Notes: generated from the letters alone by a model not told the origin. A DNA stretch of 20,660 nt from an uncultured Actinomycetes bacterium (GCA_903891755.1 CAITFY010000005.1:1-20660), one strand, 5' to 3'. Positions 1 to 7,753 are shown, counted from the stretch's first letter. Numbers and translations are program-made.

Positions 1-1125
1 GACGATGAAATCAACCAGGGCTTGAGGTGGCACGTAGGTCGTCCGACCGTAGTCAAGAAGATTCCCGGTGAGCGGATCGGTTATAAATCTGCGCCATTTG
101 GCATCTGCGGCTAGTAGCCGTGCGGTGGAAGCTGGAATTTCACCGTAACCGGCGAGGATTCCCGGTTTTTCATTTAACCCTAAGAAGGTTGGAAGATCCA
201 ATGTTAAGTTAAGAGTGACGGGACGACCATGTGCCAAGTGTTCACTCGCAGACTCTGCCAAGAATTGCCCGGCAATCATCGATAGGGCATCAGCGCGAAG
301 CTGATCAAGAGTAAGAGGTTCTAAGTGCGAGCTAATGAATTCAGGTAGCGATGCAACTGAACCAACTGATTGTTCGAGGCGACCAGCATCTCCAGTGAAT
401 CCTGTCTCACGATTTCCATTAACAACGAGGCCCTTATCCCGATTAGAGCGAGCCAACTTATCGATAGCGAGCCAGACTGTCTGTGCTTCTGCGGCGGGAA
501 GGAGGGCCAGGATTTGTGCCATTCCATGTGGTTGCGCAGTAAATGTAACGCGTCGCCCTTGAGCGGCCTCTGCCACCACAACTTCAAACTCAGCAGGCTC
601 CAACTTTGCAACGATGCTTCGCACCTTGTTGGTCACTTGGGTCGGAGTGTGAAATTCAGAGTAAGCAATTGCAGTCTCTTCTAAGAATCTAAGCTGATCG
701 GGATCAATTCCTTTGCGCAATAGGGCTGCGCTCTCTTTAGCGATGACGGTTGCTTGCGCGCTCGAAATTTCTCCATTTGCAAGGGCAACGCATGTCGCCG
801 GTAGATGTTGGGTAAGTGTGCGCGCCACATCGATTCTTGATTGGGCAGTTACCGGCGCCAAGTTAAGCGCTGATGCGATCTCTTCGCGCTGCGGATCATC
901 AACTCCGGCAAACTTTCCACGATCCTCTTCCGCACGAGCTCCCGCGACCGCGACGATTGCCACTTGCATAAGTGCTTGAAGCCAACCGGATTGTTTCTCG
1001 AGCGCAGCGAGAAAGTCGACGCGCTCAGAGGGGGAGAGGCGCATTGGATCAATCTTGGTGAGCGCGACCAGAACATCAATGCCAGGGGTTTGCATCAGCA
1101 AATCTGTGACTGCAGTCGCGCTCAT
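1..1125 (-). CDS. DUF222 / 13E12-repeat family protein, 3' end cut by window edge
   Basis: The minus strand reads open for 375 codons from an ATG at 1125 to base 1 with no stop. The protein begins MSATAVTDLLMQTPGIDVLVA and continues with an Ala/Glu-rich helical region; residues around 65-130 include EEIASALNLAPVTAQSRIDVA and LPATCVALANGEISSAQATVI, the pattern of the DUF222 domain of actinobacterial 13E12-repeat proteins. The last visible part (RRFITDPLTGNLLDYGRTTY) is the lead-in that usually precedes a C-terminal HNH nuclease domain; the HNH residues themselves would lie left of the window and are not seen. This family is multicopy in many actinobacteria; its function is unknown, with nuclease activity inferred from the HNH domain. 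The start is the first possible one after an in-frame TGA upstream, and no clear ribosome binding site precedes it. Family confidence is good; function is open. Confidence 0.85.
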   Translation of the reverse strand, partial: MSATAVTDLLMQTPGIDVLVALTKIDPMRLSPSERVDFLAALEKQSGWLQALMQVAIVAVAGARAEEDRGKFAGVDDPQREEIASALNLAPVTAQSRIDVARTLTQHLPATCVALANGEISSAQATVIAKESAALLRKGIDPDQLRFLEETAIAYSEFHTPTQVTNKVRSIVAKLEPAEFEVVVAEAAQGRRVTFTAQPHGMAQILALLPAAEAQTVWLAIDKLARSNRDKGLVVNGNRETGFTGDAGRLEQSVGSVASLPEFISSHLEPLTLDQLRADALSMIAGQFLAESASEHLAHGRPVTLNLTLDLPTFLGLNEKPGILAGYGEIPASTARLLAADAKWRRFITDPLTGNLLDYGRTTYVPPQALVDFIV

Positions 1126-1429
1126 AAGTGAATTCTCGAAGAGGGCGGTGACATTGAAGGGCTTGTTTCACGCTGGTTGGAAGAAGTTGTGGATAAGAAT
1201 CTGAAGGAGCGACGGAGGCAAAGCGACGGAGGCAAAGCGACGGTGGCAAAGCGACGGTGGCAAAGCGGCCGTAGCGAACCTAGCGTGGGAGTTTGAGTGA
1301 CCGGGAATGCGCGACCCGAGTATTGCGTTCTATACTCCGTTAGTTGAATCTTCAATTAATGAAATCGCTCCCTGAGCGCGAAGGTGCGATTATTAAATTA
1401 GCGCGAGTTAGAAGAAACGAGATGATGTC
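1126..1429. other. Gene-free stretch between divergent genes
   Basis: These 304 bases separate the DUF222 gene (minus) from the pirin gene (plus). They hold a 14-bp tandem repeat (1209-1264), a perfect DnaA-box word (TGTGGATAA, 1188-1196) that stands alone, and a TATACT hexamer at 1331-1336 that could be the -10 of a pirin promoter, although no matching -35 is visible. A start-less plus-strand reading frame (1132-1296) and a 77-codon minus frame (1122-1355) cross it; neither looks like a normal protein. Upstream of pirin only a weak purine stretch (GAAGAAACGAG) is seen. Confidence 0.5.
1209..1264. repeat. 14-bp tandem repeat, four copies
   Basis: Four head-to-tail copies of GCGACGGAGGCAAA occur without gaps. 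Copies 1-2 read GGAGG and copies 3-4 read GGTGG at the same position, so the array looks like two rounds of duplication. A truncated fifth unit (GCGGCCGTA) follows. The period is not a multiple of three, so it does not encode a peptide repeat in any single frame. Confidence 0.9.
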
Positions 1430-2446
1430 ATGCCAGCAGTAACAGTTAGCGATTTCACGGTACTTCCACGTGTAACAGCTGATCCCACCGCCAAGAGCCG
1501 TCGCGTGAAGAGCGTAACCACCGCGCCTCAAGGCTTTGAAGGTGAAGGTTTCCCCGTTCGCAGGGCATTCGCTGGCGTAGATATGGCAGATCTCGATCCT
1601 TTTATTCACCTCGATCAGATGGGCGAAGTCGAGTACGCACCAGGTGAGCCAAAGGGAACTCCTTGGCACCCTCACCGCGGCTTTGAAACCGTTACATACA
1701 TTATTGATGGAATCTTCGACCATAAAGATAACCATGGCGGTGGAGGCACCATCACCAATGGCGATACCCAGTGGATGACCGCTGGTGCTGGAATATTGCA
1801 CATTGAAACTCCGCCTGAGCACTTAGTTGTAAGTGGCGGACTTTTTCATGGTTTCCAACTCTGGGTAAACCTTCCTGCTGCAAAGAAGTGGTCACAACCT
1901 GCTTATCAGGATATCCGTGCTGGCGATGTTGCACTCTTAACATCTTCAGATGGTGGAGCGCTGCTGCGCGTTATCGCCGGAGAAGTTGCAGGCCATAAAG
2001 GTCCGGGTTCTACGCAAACACCAATAACGATGGTGCACGCAACTCTGGCACCTGGCGCACAATTGCGTCTGCCGTGGCGTCCAGATTACAACGCACTTGT
2101 TTACACTTTGAATGGCAAGGGAACCGTGGGCGATAGCGCACAGCCAGTACAGATGGGCCAGCTCGCAGTTCTTGTCGATGGTTCAACTCTTGTAATCACG
2201 GCAGATCAAAATCAAGAGTCACGCTCTCCGACAATGGATATCTTAATTCTTGGTGGAGAACCAATTCGCGAATCAGTTGCTTGGATGGGTCCATTTGTCA
2301 TGAATACCAAGGCAGAGGTCATTCAAGCCTTTGAGGATTTCCAAAAGGGTTTACTGGGAACAATTCCTGCTGAGCACGTAGCTCCCTCTTCGAAAGAAGA
2401 GATTGCGGGAATTCACAACACTCCTTCTGAAGTTCAAGAGGGATAA
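1430..2446 (+). CDS. Pirin family cupin protein
   Basis: The 338-residue protein has the pirin N-terminal cupin signature PWHPHRGFETVTYIIDG. The expected metal ligands are present: His80 and His82 (HPHRG), His124 and Glu126 (ILHIETP), with spacing close to that of human pirin. The second cupin domain covers roughly residues 190-290, followed by a C-terminal segment ending MGPFVMNTKAEVIQAFEDFQ, also typical. Pirins are iron-binding proteins; some bacterial members have quercetin dioxygenase activity and others regulate metabolic enzymes, so the specific role cannot be called. The protein is longer than many pirins because of about 25 extra N-terminal residues before the SVTTAPQGFEGEGFPVRRAF motif. 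The next gene on the same strand encodes a flavin ene-reductase, compatible with a shared redox or stress role, but the 130-base gap with repeats leaves co-transcription uncertain. Confidence 0.93.
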   Translation: MPAVTVSDFTVLPRVTADPTAKSRRVKSVTTAPQGFEGEGFPVRRAFAGVDMADLDPFIHLDQMGEVEYAPGEPKGTPWHPHRGFETVTYIIDGIFDHKDNHGGGGTITNGDTQWMTAGAGILHIETPPEHLVVSGGLFHGFQLWVNLPAAKKWSQPAYQDIRAGDVALLTSSDGGALLRVIAGEVAGHKGPGSTQTPITMVHATLAPGAQLRLPWRPDYNALVYTLNGKGTVGDSAQPVQMGQLAVLVDGSTLVITADQNQESRSPTMDILILGGEPIRESVAWMGPFVMNTKAEVIQAFEDFQKGLLGTIPAEHVAPSSKEEIAGIHNTPSEVQEG

Positions 2447-2481
2447 ATCAAAGATCCACTTGCACCAACACATCGAGATTC

Positions 2482-2560
2482 TGCAATCAGCCTAATCAGC
2501 TCAACCAGCCTAATCAGCTCAACCAGCCTAATCAGCTCAACCAGCCTAATCAGCCTAATA
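2482..2560. repeat. 18-bp tandem repeat upstream of the ene-reductase gene
   Basis: Three exact copies of CCTAATCAGCTCAACCAG lie at 2491-2508, 2509-2526 and 2527-2544. They are flanked by half-units (AATCAG before; CCTAATCAG then CCTAATA after). The array sits between the pirin stop and the GTG start at 2577. It is out of frame with pirin and no start codon would translate it, so it is best read as non-coding. Confidence 0.92.
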
Positions 2561-2576
2561 AGATCGGAAATTAATC

Positions 2577-3641
2577 GTGCCAAAGCTCTTTGATCCAATC
2601 GTTATCCGCTCCGTTGAAATCAAGAACCGCGCCTGGGTTAGCCCAATGTGCCAATACTCAGCGAAAGACGGAATCGTCGGAGAATGGCACCGCGTTCACC
2701 TTGGAAGTTTCGCAACCGGCGGCGCGGGTTTAGTCATGGCAGAAGCGACTGGAGTTGTTCCTGAAGGGCGCATCTCTATTGGCTGCCCTGGAATTTACAA
2801 CGATGCACAGGTTGCCGCATGGGCTCCAATCGTTGAATTCGCGCACTCCATGGGCGCGAAGATAGGCATCCAGCTCGCGCATGCTGGACGTAAAGCAGGC
2901 ACGACTCTTCCAGGAGCGGACCACTTCATGGCAACTCAAGAAGAAGGTGGTTGGGAAGCAGTGGCGCCAAGCGCCATCGCATTTGAGGGATACCCAACTC
3001 CACGCGAGTTAACAGTCGCCGAGATTAAGTCGCTCGTGAAGGAGTTCGGCGCTGCAGCAAAGCGAGCTATCGCTGCCGGTTTTGACGTTCTAGAAATTCA
3101 TGCAGCTCACGGTTACCTGCTCCACGAGTTCTATTCACCGCTTTCAAATACCCGTACCGACGAATACGGCGGGACATTTGAGAACCGCATTCGATTCCTC
3201 AAGGAAGTTGTTACTGAAATTCGCGCCACAGTGGAAGATGGCGTTCCTCTCTTCGTTCGCATCTCAGCATCTGATTGGACCGAGGGTGGATGGACGATAG
3301 AAGAGTCCGTACAACTCGCAAATGAACTTATTCCGCTCGGGGTCGACCTGATTGATGCATCGAGTGGCGGAAATGTTCACAACGCCAAGATTGCCGTAGG
3401 ACCTGGCTACCAAGTCCCATTCGCCGAGGCGATTAAACAAGGATCAACAATTAAAGCTTCCGCAGTTGGTGCGATCACAGATCCAGTTCAAGCAAATACG
3501 ATTATCGAGAGCGGAAAAGCGGACGCTGTAATGCTCGGTCGTGAGATGCTTCGAAATCCACGTTGGCCGCTTCACGCCGCCCACGTCCTAGGAGCCGAAA
3601 TCACATGGCCGGCTCAGCTAGTTCGTGGCAAGTTGAATTAA
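2577..3641 (+). CDS. namA: YqjM-type NADPH-dependent flavin oxidoreductase (old yellow enzyme family)
   Basis: The 354-residue FMN TIM-barrel enzyme would reduce activated C=C bonds (enones, nitro-olefins and similar electrophiles) with NADPH in the cytosol. It carries the marks of the thermophilic-like/YqjM class: SPMCQYSA with Cys25 and Tyr27 near the N terminus (the flavin-tuning Cys of this class), IQLAHAGRK (99-106) and IHAAHGYLLHEFYSPLSN (174-191), with His175, His178 and Tyr180 as substrate-binding and proton-donor residues, then SNTRTDEYGG and the C-terminal LGREMLRNPRWPL motif. The start is GTG at 2577, with GGAAA about eight bases upstream. The in vivo substrate is unknown; detoxification of reactive electrophiles is the usual inference. 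Its stop codon overlaps the convergent pntB stop (TTAA at 3638-3641). Confidence 0.93.
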   Translation: MPKLFDPIVIRSVEIKNRAWVSPMCQYSAKDGIVGEWHRVHLGSFATGGAGLVMAEATGVVPEGRISIGCPGIYNDAQVAAWAPIVEFAHSMGAKIGIQLAHAGRKAGTTLPGADHFMATQEEGGWEAVAPSAIAFEGYPTPRELTVAEIKSLVKEFGAAAKRAIAAGFDVLEIHAAHGYLLHEFYSPLSNTRTDEYGGTFENRIRFLKEVVTEIRATVEDGVPLFVRISASDWTEGGWTIEESVQLANELIPLGVDLIDASSGGNVHNAKIAVGPGYQVPFAEAIKQGSTIKASAVGAITDPVQANTIIESGKADAVMLGREMLRNPRWPLHAAHVLGAEITWPAQLVRGKLN

Positions 3642-5017
3642 AGAGCTTTAAGCGCGCTCACAACCTTGGTGAGTGAATCCTTTGCATCACCAAAGAGCAA
3701 TGAAGTCTTTGGATCGTACAAGAGTTCATTTTCGATTCCGGCAAATCCTGGGCGCATCGAGCGCTTCAAGAAAATAACATTGCCGGCTTCAGCTACATCC
3801 AAGATAGGCATTCCATAAATTGGGCAACCAGGTGTTGTCTTAGCAGCAGGGTTAACAACATCGTTAGCACCAACCACAAGCACCACATCGGTCTGAGGGA
3901 ATGTTGGGTTTACCTCATCCATCTCGACCAATTGCTCATATGGAACATTTGCTTCAGCGAGAAGTACGTTCATATGTCCAGGCATACGACCTGCGACAGG
4001 GTGAATGCCATAGGCGACATCAACTCCCTTGGCAGTAAGTAGGTCAGCCAGTTCGCGAACAGTGTGCTGAGCTTGAGCCACAGCTAATCCGAAACCAGGA
4101 ACGATAACGACGCGCTGTGCGTAGTTGAGCAAGATCGCAACATCATCAGGAGAGCTCGACTTCACTGAACGAACTTCGCCGCCTTCAACTGCCGCCTGAG
4201 GCTTCGCAGTGAATGCACCAAAGAGCGTTCCAAAGAGGGAGCGACCCATCGCCGCCGCCATCAATCGAGTCAAGATTGTTCCTGACGCACCAACGAGTGT
4301 TCCAGCAACAATCAGAAGCGTTGACTGCAAAACATAACCGCTAGCAGCAACTGTTAGACCAGTGAAAGCGTTGAGCAGAGAGATAACAATCGGTACATCT
4401 GCGCCGCCAACTGGAAGTACGAAGAGCACGCCAAAGAGCAGGGCGAGAATTGCCATAACTGTGAGGGAGGTATTGCCCAGTGAGTGGATTACCCATTCAG
4501 CTGATGCAAGAGTTCCAAGCAGAGTTGCGGCAATCACAAAACGTCCACCAGGGAAAACGACGGGGCGAGTTGTCATGATCTCTTGAAGCTTCAAGAAGGT
4601 GATGACCGAACCAGAGAAGGAGACGCAACCGACGATAACTGTGAAGACTGTTGCGACAACTTCTGCAGTGCTTGCACCTGCACCGAGCTTTAAGTATTCA
4701 ACTATTGCCACGAGCGCAGCAGCGCCACCGCCAACACCGTTAAAGAGTGCGACGAGTTGTGGCATCTGGGTCATCTGAATCTTGCGTGCGGCCGGCACTC
4801 CGACAATCACACCAAAGAAGATTGCGCCAAGAATCCACCACTTATGTTGATGGGTCATTCCTGGTGAGAAGAAGACCAAATCTGTTGCAATAAATGCACC
4901 AGCGGCACCAATCAGGTTTCCGCGACGAGCGGACTTAGGAGAGGAGAGTCCCTTCAAAGCCAAGATGAAGCAGACAGATACAAAGAGAGTTAGAACGCCG
5001 TAGAGATTCTCATTCAT
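3638..5017 (-). CDS. pntB: NAD(P) transhydrogenase subunit beta (PntB)
   Basis: The 459-residue membrane protein is the proton-channel and NADPH-binding subunit of the proton-translocating transhydrogenase, which drives NADH + NADP+ to NAD+ + NADPH using the proton gradient. About eight or nine hydrophobic segments fill residues 1-265 (domain II). A soluble linker follows, then domain III (about 288-459) with PGFGLAVAQAQ (307-317), GIHPVAGRMPGHMNVLLAEA (337-356), VGANDVVNPAA (382-392), KRSM (418-421) and PGFAGIENELLY (423-434), all canonical NADPH-site motifs. The ATG overlaps the stop of pntAB in an ATGA junction and is preceded seven bases earlier by AGGAGGTG (plus 5025-5032), one of the strongest ribosome sites in the window. 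Last gene of its operon; its stop overlaps that of the convergent ene-reductase gene. Confidence 0.97.
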   Translation of the reverse strand: MNENLYGVLTLFVSVCFILALKGLSSPKSARRGNLIGAAGAFIATDLVFFSPGMTHQHKWWILGAIFFGVIVGVPAARKIQMTQMPQLVALFNGVGGGAAALVAIVEYLKLGAGASTAEVVATVFTVIVGCVSFSGSVITFLKLQEIMTTRPVVFPGGRFVIAATLLGTLASAEWVIHSLGNTSLTVMAILALLFGVLFVLPVGGADVPIVISLLNAFTGLTVAASGYVLQSTLLIVAGTLVGASGTILTRLMAAAMGRSLFGTLFGAFTAKPQAAVEGGEVRSVKSSSPDDVAILLNYAQRVVIVPGFGLAVAQAQHTVRELADLLTAKGVDVAYGIHPVAGRMPGHMNVLLAEANVPYEQLVEMDEVNPTFPQTDVVLVVGANDVVNPAAKTTPGCPIYGMPILDVAEAGNVIFLKRSMRPGFAGIENELLYDPKTSLLFGDAKDSLTKVVSALKAL

Positions 5018-5334
5018 TTGCTCTCACCTCCTGAAACTTCTGCATCCTTTTTGACACGAGGTTTTCCTTTGAACATCTCCAACATGCGATCTGTAACTAC
5101 AAATCCACCGACCATATTTACTGTCGCAAGAACTACCGCAGCAGTACCCAAGCCGAGTTGAATATTGTTGTTAGCGTGATCGGTGACAGTGATTGCGCCA
5201 ACCAAGATAATTCCGTGAATAGCGTTGGCACCGGACATTAAAGGTGTATGCAAAGTAGTAGATACCTTTGATACGACCTCAAATCCGATGAAGATTGAGA
5301 GTACGAAGATGGATAAAAGCGCCAAGTTACTCAT
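5014..5334 (-). CDS. pntAB: NAD(P) transhydrogenase subunit alpha part 2 (PntAB)
   Basis: This 106-residue membrane protein corresponds to the C-terminal membrane part of PntA, encoded separately as in the three-subunit transhydrogenases such as Rhodospirillum rubrum. Three hydrophobic segments lie at about residues 3-22, 34-51 and 58-80. The conserved HTPLMSGANAIHGI motif sits before the second span, and NMVGGFVVTDRMLEMF closes the third. A charged tail (KGKPRVKKDAEVSGGESK) follows on the cytosolic side. Its ATG directly follows the pntAA stop (TAA then ATG) and its stop overlaps the pntB start by four bases, so the three subunits are almost certainly translated from one message by coupling. 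Confidence 0.96.
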   Translation of the reverse strand: MSNLALLSIFVLSIFIGFEVVSKVSTTLHTPLMSGANAIHGIILVGAITVTDHANNNIQLGLGTAAVVLATVNMVGGFVVTDRMLEMFKGKPRVKKDAEVSGGESK

Positions 5335-6441
5335 TTATTTAGCTCCCTTGCGATTTTCGCCGTTCATCGTGACTGTTGCCGCATCGATAATTTCATCCTC
5401 AAAGTTAGGAACCACTTGACCCTCTTTAACCATCAAGAGAAGTAGGTTCACAACGTTGCGAGAGAAGAGCATTGAAGCGTGGAATGCGAGCTGGCTTGAA
5501 ACATCCTTGCCGCCCCACATCCTTACACCGTTTGCAGTTGTAACTATCTCTCCAGGTTTTGTACCTTCAACGTTTCCGCCTGTCTCAGCGGCAAGATCAA
5601 CAACAACTGAACCTGGAGCCATTGTGGCGACCATATCTGCTGTAACTAATCGTGGAGCTGGGCGACCAGGAACAGCCGCAGTGGTAATCAAGACATTCGC
5701 AGCAGCGATATATGGAGTTAGAAGTTCGCGTTGCTTTGCCGCGCGATCCTCTGTCATCTCGCGCGCATATCCACCAGCACCTTCTAGGGCTTCGAGTTCA
5801 AGGGTGATGAACTTGGCACCCATCGACTTGACCTCATCAGCAGAAGCAGGGCGAACGTCGTATGCACTCACAACTGCGCCTAAACGCTTTGCAGTCGCAA
5901 TCGCTTGCAATCCTGCAACACCAGCGCCAAGAACAACAACGTTGGCGGGAGTAACAGTTCCTGCTGCAGTCATAAGTAATGGGAAGAAGCGAGGTGAAAG
6001 TTCTGCACCTACAAGTACCGCTTTATATCCAGCGCAGAGGGCTTGCGAAGTCAGCGCATCCATTGATTGGGCACGTGAGATACGTGGGACCAATTCAAGT
6101 GAGATTGCAGTGACTCCGGCCGATACTGCCGCATCAATGGATTCAGTTGCGGTTGTAGGGGATAGGAATGAGATAGTGATTGCACCCTTTTTAAGCGACT
6201 TCATCGCATCGGGCGTCAACGGTTGGACCGATAGAACTACATCGGCATCGTTGATGACATTTCCGCTCTTGACGGTTGCACCGGCTGCAGAGAATTGCGC
6301 ATCTGAAAATTCAGATGCAACTCCTGCTCCGGATTCAATGATGACTTCAAGTCCAGCTTTGGTCAGCTTAGAAATGATGTCGGGGACGAGGGCGACTCGT
6401 TTTTCGCCAGGTCGTGATTCTTTCGGAACGGCTACACGCAT
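5335..6441 (-). CDS. pntAA: NAD(P) transhydrogenase subunit alpha part 1 (PntAA, NAD(H)-binding)
   Basis: The 368-residue soluble subunit (domain I) binds NAD(H) and delivers hydride to PntB domain III. The start MRVAVPKESRPGEKRVALVP is typical of the alanine dehydrogenase/PntA N-terminal domain. RISRAQSMDALTSQA (120-134) contains the Arg-Gln-Asp residues of the hydride-transfer site (Arg123, Gln125, Asp128). The Rossmann fold begins at VVVLGAGVAGLQAIATAKRLGA with GAGVAG at 172-177, and DVRP follows at 195-198. Alanine dehydrogenase is the main alternative, but the GAGGYAREMTEDRAAKQRELL loop and the adjacent pntAB and pntB genes settle the call. First gene of the operon; a TAGATT hexamer six bases before the ATG suggests a leaderless transcript. 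Confidence 0.97.
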   Translation of the reverse strand: MRVAVPKESRPGEKRVALVPDIISKLTKAGLEVIIESGAGVASEFSDAQFSAAGATVKSGNVINDADVVLSVQPLTPDAMKSLKKGAITISFLSPTTATESIDAAVSAGVTAISLELVPRISRAQSMDALTSQALCAGYKAVLVGAELSPRFFPLLMTAAGTVTPANVVVLGAGVAGLQAIATAKRLGAVVSAYDVRPASADEVKSMGAKFITLELEALEGAGGYAREMTEDRAAKQRELLTPYIAAANVLITTAAVPGRPAPRLVTADMVATMAPGSVVVDLAAETGGNVEGTKPGEIVTTANGVRMWGGKDVSSQLAFHASMLFSRNVVNLLLLMVKEGQVVPNFEDEIIDAATVTMNGENRKGAK

Positions 6442-6453
6442 GGCGTTAATCTA
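6442..6453 (-). promoter_or_regulatory. Predicted -10 of a leaderless pntAA promoter
   Basis: On the minus strand TAGATT (plus 6448-6453) is followed by six bases (AACGCC) and the pntAA ATG. In actinobacteria a TANNNT -10 with its last T at -7 places transcription start on the A of the start codon. No ribosome binding site is present, which agrees with leaderless translation. Confidence 0.6.
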
Positions 6454-6508
6454 GCCAGTACACCACTCGATTCATAGATTTTTTGCCTTAAAACCTGGCA
6501 AATACTAA

Positions 6509-7453
6509 TTAATAGGTGTTCCCACTCAGATCACCGCGAACTAAGTGATATAAAATTGCCTGGATTGTCGTCCTACGGTGATATGCCTCACGCCAGATGA
6601 CTGAGCGCTCTCCATCTATAACGTCAGCAGATACCTCTTCACCGCGGTGCGCTGGCAAGCAATGCATAAAGATCGAATCAGCCACAGTGAGACCCATCAA
6701 CTTCTTATCTACCGCAAATGGAGCGAGAGCTTTGAGTTTGGCAACTCTCTCCTCTTCGGGATCTCCCATCGACATCCATACATCGGTATACAAAACACTT
6801 GCATCCTTTGCTGCAGCCTCTGGATCAGTCAACACTTCAATCTTTCCACCAGTTTTGGCGGCAATCTCTTGAGCTTTCTGTACTGCAGATGCATCTGGCG
6901 CATATGCGCCACCTGGTGTCGCCACGACAACGTGTGCCCCCATGATTGCTCCCATGGTGAGCCATGCGTGAGCCATGTTGTTGCCATCTCCAACATATGT
7001 AAATTTACGACCAGAAATATCTTTACCAAATGCTTCGCGGATGGTGACCCAGTCAGCAAGGAGTTGGGTTGGGTGATCGTCATCGGTTAATCCGTTGATG
7101 ATAGGAATCGTTGAGTTTGCACCAAGTTCATCAACATCAGATTGCTTGAAGGTGCGAATGATCAAAGCTGATGCATATCCGCTGATGATGCGTGCGGTGT
7201 CGGCGATAGTTTCCCCGCGACCGATTTGTAGATCATCACCACGGATAAAGATTGGCGTTCCACCCAGGTGAGCCACAGCAGTTTCTGAGGCAAGTCGGGT
7301 TCGTGTTGAAGGCTTGGTCATGTAGATGGCTACGGTGCGGTTTGCCAGAGCGGTATTGGCCAAGAATGGTTTCACCGCGAATTGTGCCGCTGTATCGAGC
7401 AGTAGCTCTACATCTGCAGGGGAGAGGTCGGAGGTACGCAGTAGATCCTTCAT
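6509..7453 (-). CDS. argF: Ornithine carbamoyltransferase
   Basis: The 314-residue cytosolic enzyme joins ornithine and carbamoyl phosphate into citrulline in arginine biosynthesis. The carbamoyl-phosphate loop KPSTRTR (47-53), HPTQ (127-130), GDGNNMAHAW (155-164), the ornithine-side DVWMSMG (224-230) and the catalytic HCLPAHRG (264-271) are all intact. SMG rather than an aspartate-type loop, together with HCLPAHRG, marks it as an ornithine rather than an aspartate transcarbamoylase. Length is normal. It stands alone here, with no other arg gene in the window. The start ATG at 7453 is preceded by TACGAT and a six-base gap, so the transcript is probably leaderless. It is divergent from the DUF3039 gene across 30 bases and precedes pntAA on the same strand by 67 bases. 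Confidence 0.96.
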   Translation of the reverse strand: MKDLLRTSDLSPADVELLLDTAAQFAVKPFLANTALANRTVAIYMTKPSTRTRLASETAVAHLGGTPIFIRGDDLQIGRGETIADTARIISGYASALIIRTFKQSDVDELGANSTIPIINGLTDDDHPTQLLADWVTIREAFGKDISGRKFTYVGDGNNMAHAWLTMGAIMGAHVVVATPGGAYAPDASAVQKAQEIAAKTGGKIEVLTDPEAAAKDASVLYTDVWMSMGDPEEERVAKLKALAPFAVDKKLMGLTVADSIFMHCLPAHRGEEVSADVIDGERSVIWREAYHRRTTIQAILYHLVRGDLSGNTY

Positions 7454-7465
7454 TACGTAATCGTA
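7454..7465 (-). promoter_or_regulatory. Predicted -10 of a leaderless argF promoter
   Basis: The minus strand reads TACGAT (plus 7460-7465), then TACGTA, then the argF ATG. The hexamer fits TANNNT with exactly six bases to the start codon, and no purine-rich ribosome site lies in the gap. Confidence 0.55.
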
Positions 7466-7470
7466 GGCGA

Positions 7471-7483
7471 TAACATTGGGGTT
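7471..7483 (+). promoter_or_regulatory. Predicted -10 of the DUF3039 promoter, divergent from argF
   Basis: TAACAT (7471-7476) is followed by TGGGGTT and the ATG at 7484, a seven-base gap. The GGGG could act as a weak ribosome site, but it would be too close to the start, so a leaderless or very short leader is more likely. The argF -10 lies only five bases away on the other strand, so the two polymerase sites would overlap. Confidence 0.5.
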
Positions 7484-7753
7484 ATGAAAAACCCTTTCGC
7501 CCCCTCGCGCGGTGAGCCGATTGGGATTGGCGGCACGGACACTCTTGAAGAGGAGCGCCTAGCCCCAACTGATGAGGGTGATCACGAACGCTTCTCGCAC
7601 TATGTGCGCAAAGAGAAGATCACCGAAGCGATGGTGACTGGAAAACCCGTCCGCGCCCTATGTGGCAAAAAGTGGGTCCCGAGTCGCGATCCCGAGAAAT
7701 TCCCAATCTGTCCAACATGTAAAGAGATTTTCGACGGATTGAAGAAAGAGTGA
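7484..7753 (+). CDS. DUF3039 domain protein, small zinc-ribbon-like
   Basis: The 89-residue protein matches DUF3039, a small actinobacterial family: DEGDHERFSHYVRKEKI, then GKPVRALCGKKWVPSRDPEKFPICPTCKEIFDGL. Cys60, Cys76 and Cys79 (CPTC), with His34 or His39, could form a metal site, although no metal binding is proven from sequence. The family has no assigned function that I can name with confidence. The gene is divergent from argF. Its TGA overlaps the GTG start of the GH18 gene (GTGA at 7750-7753), implying co-translation of two otherwise unlike proteins. Confidence 0.9.
   Translation: MKNPFAPSRGEPIGIGGTDTLEEERLAPTDEGDHERFSHYVRKEKITEAMVTGKPVRALCGKKWVPSRDPEKFPICPTCKEIFDGLKKE

Noticed and set aside
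1188..1196. A perfect DnaA-box word (TGTGGATAA)
   Set aside because: It is a single copy with no second box, AT-rich unwinding region or dnaA/dnaN neighbours, so it is not an origin.
1122..1355. A 77-codon minus-strand frame ending in an ATGA overlap with the DUF222 start
   Set aside because: The junction looks like translational coupling, but the peptide is low-complexity Ser/Pro/Arg and is built from the 14-bp repeat; no ribosome site or family is seen.
5456..6454. A 332-codon plus-strand frame opposite pntAA
   Set aside because: The minus-strand gene has a full set of transhydrogenase motifs; the plus frame has Ser/Thr/Ala-rich shadow composition and no motif.
6480..6502. TTTGCC...GGCAAA hairpin after argF
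   Set aside because: The stem has only six pairs, a nine-base loop, and no T-run in the argF direction, so it does not support a terminator.
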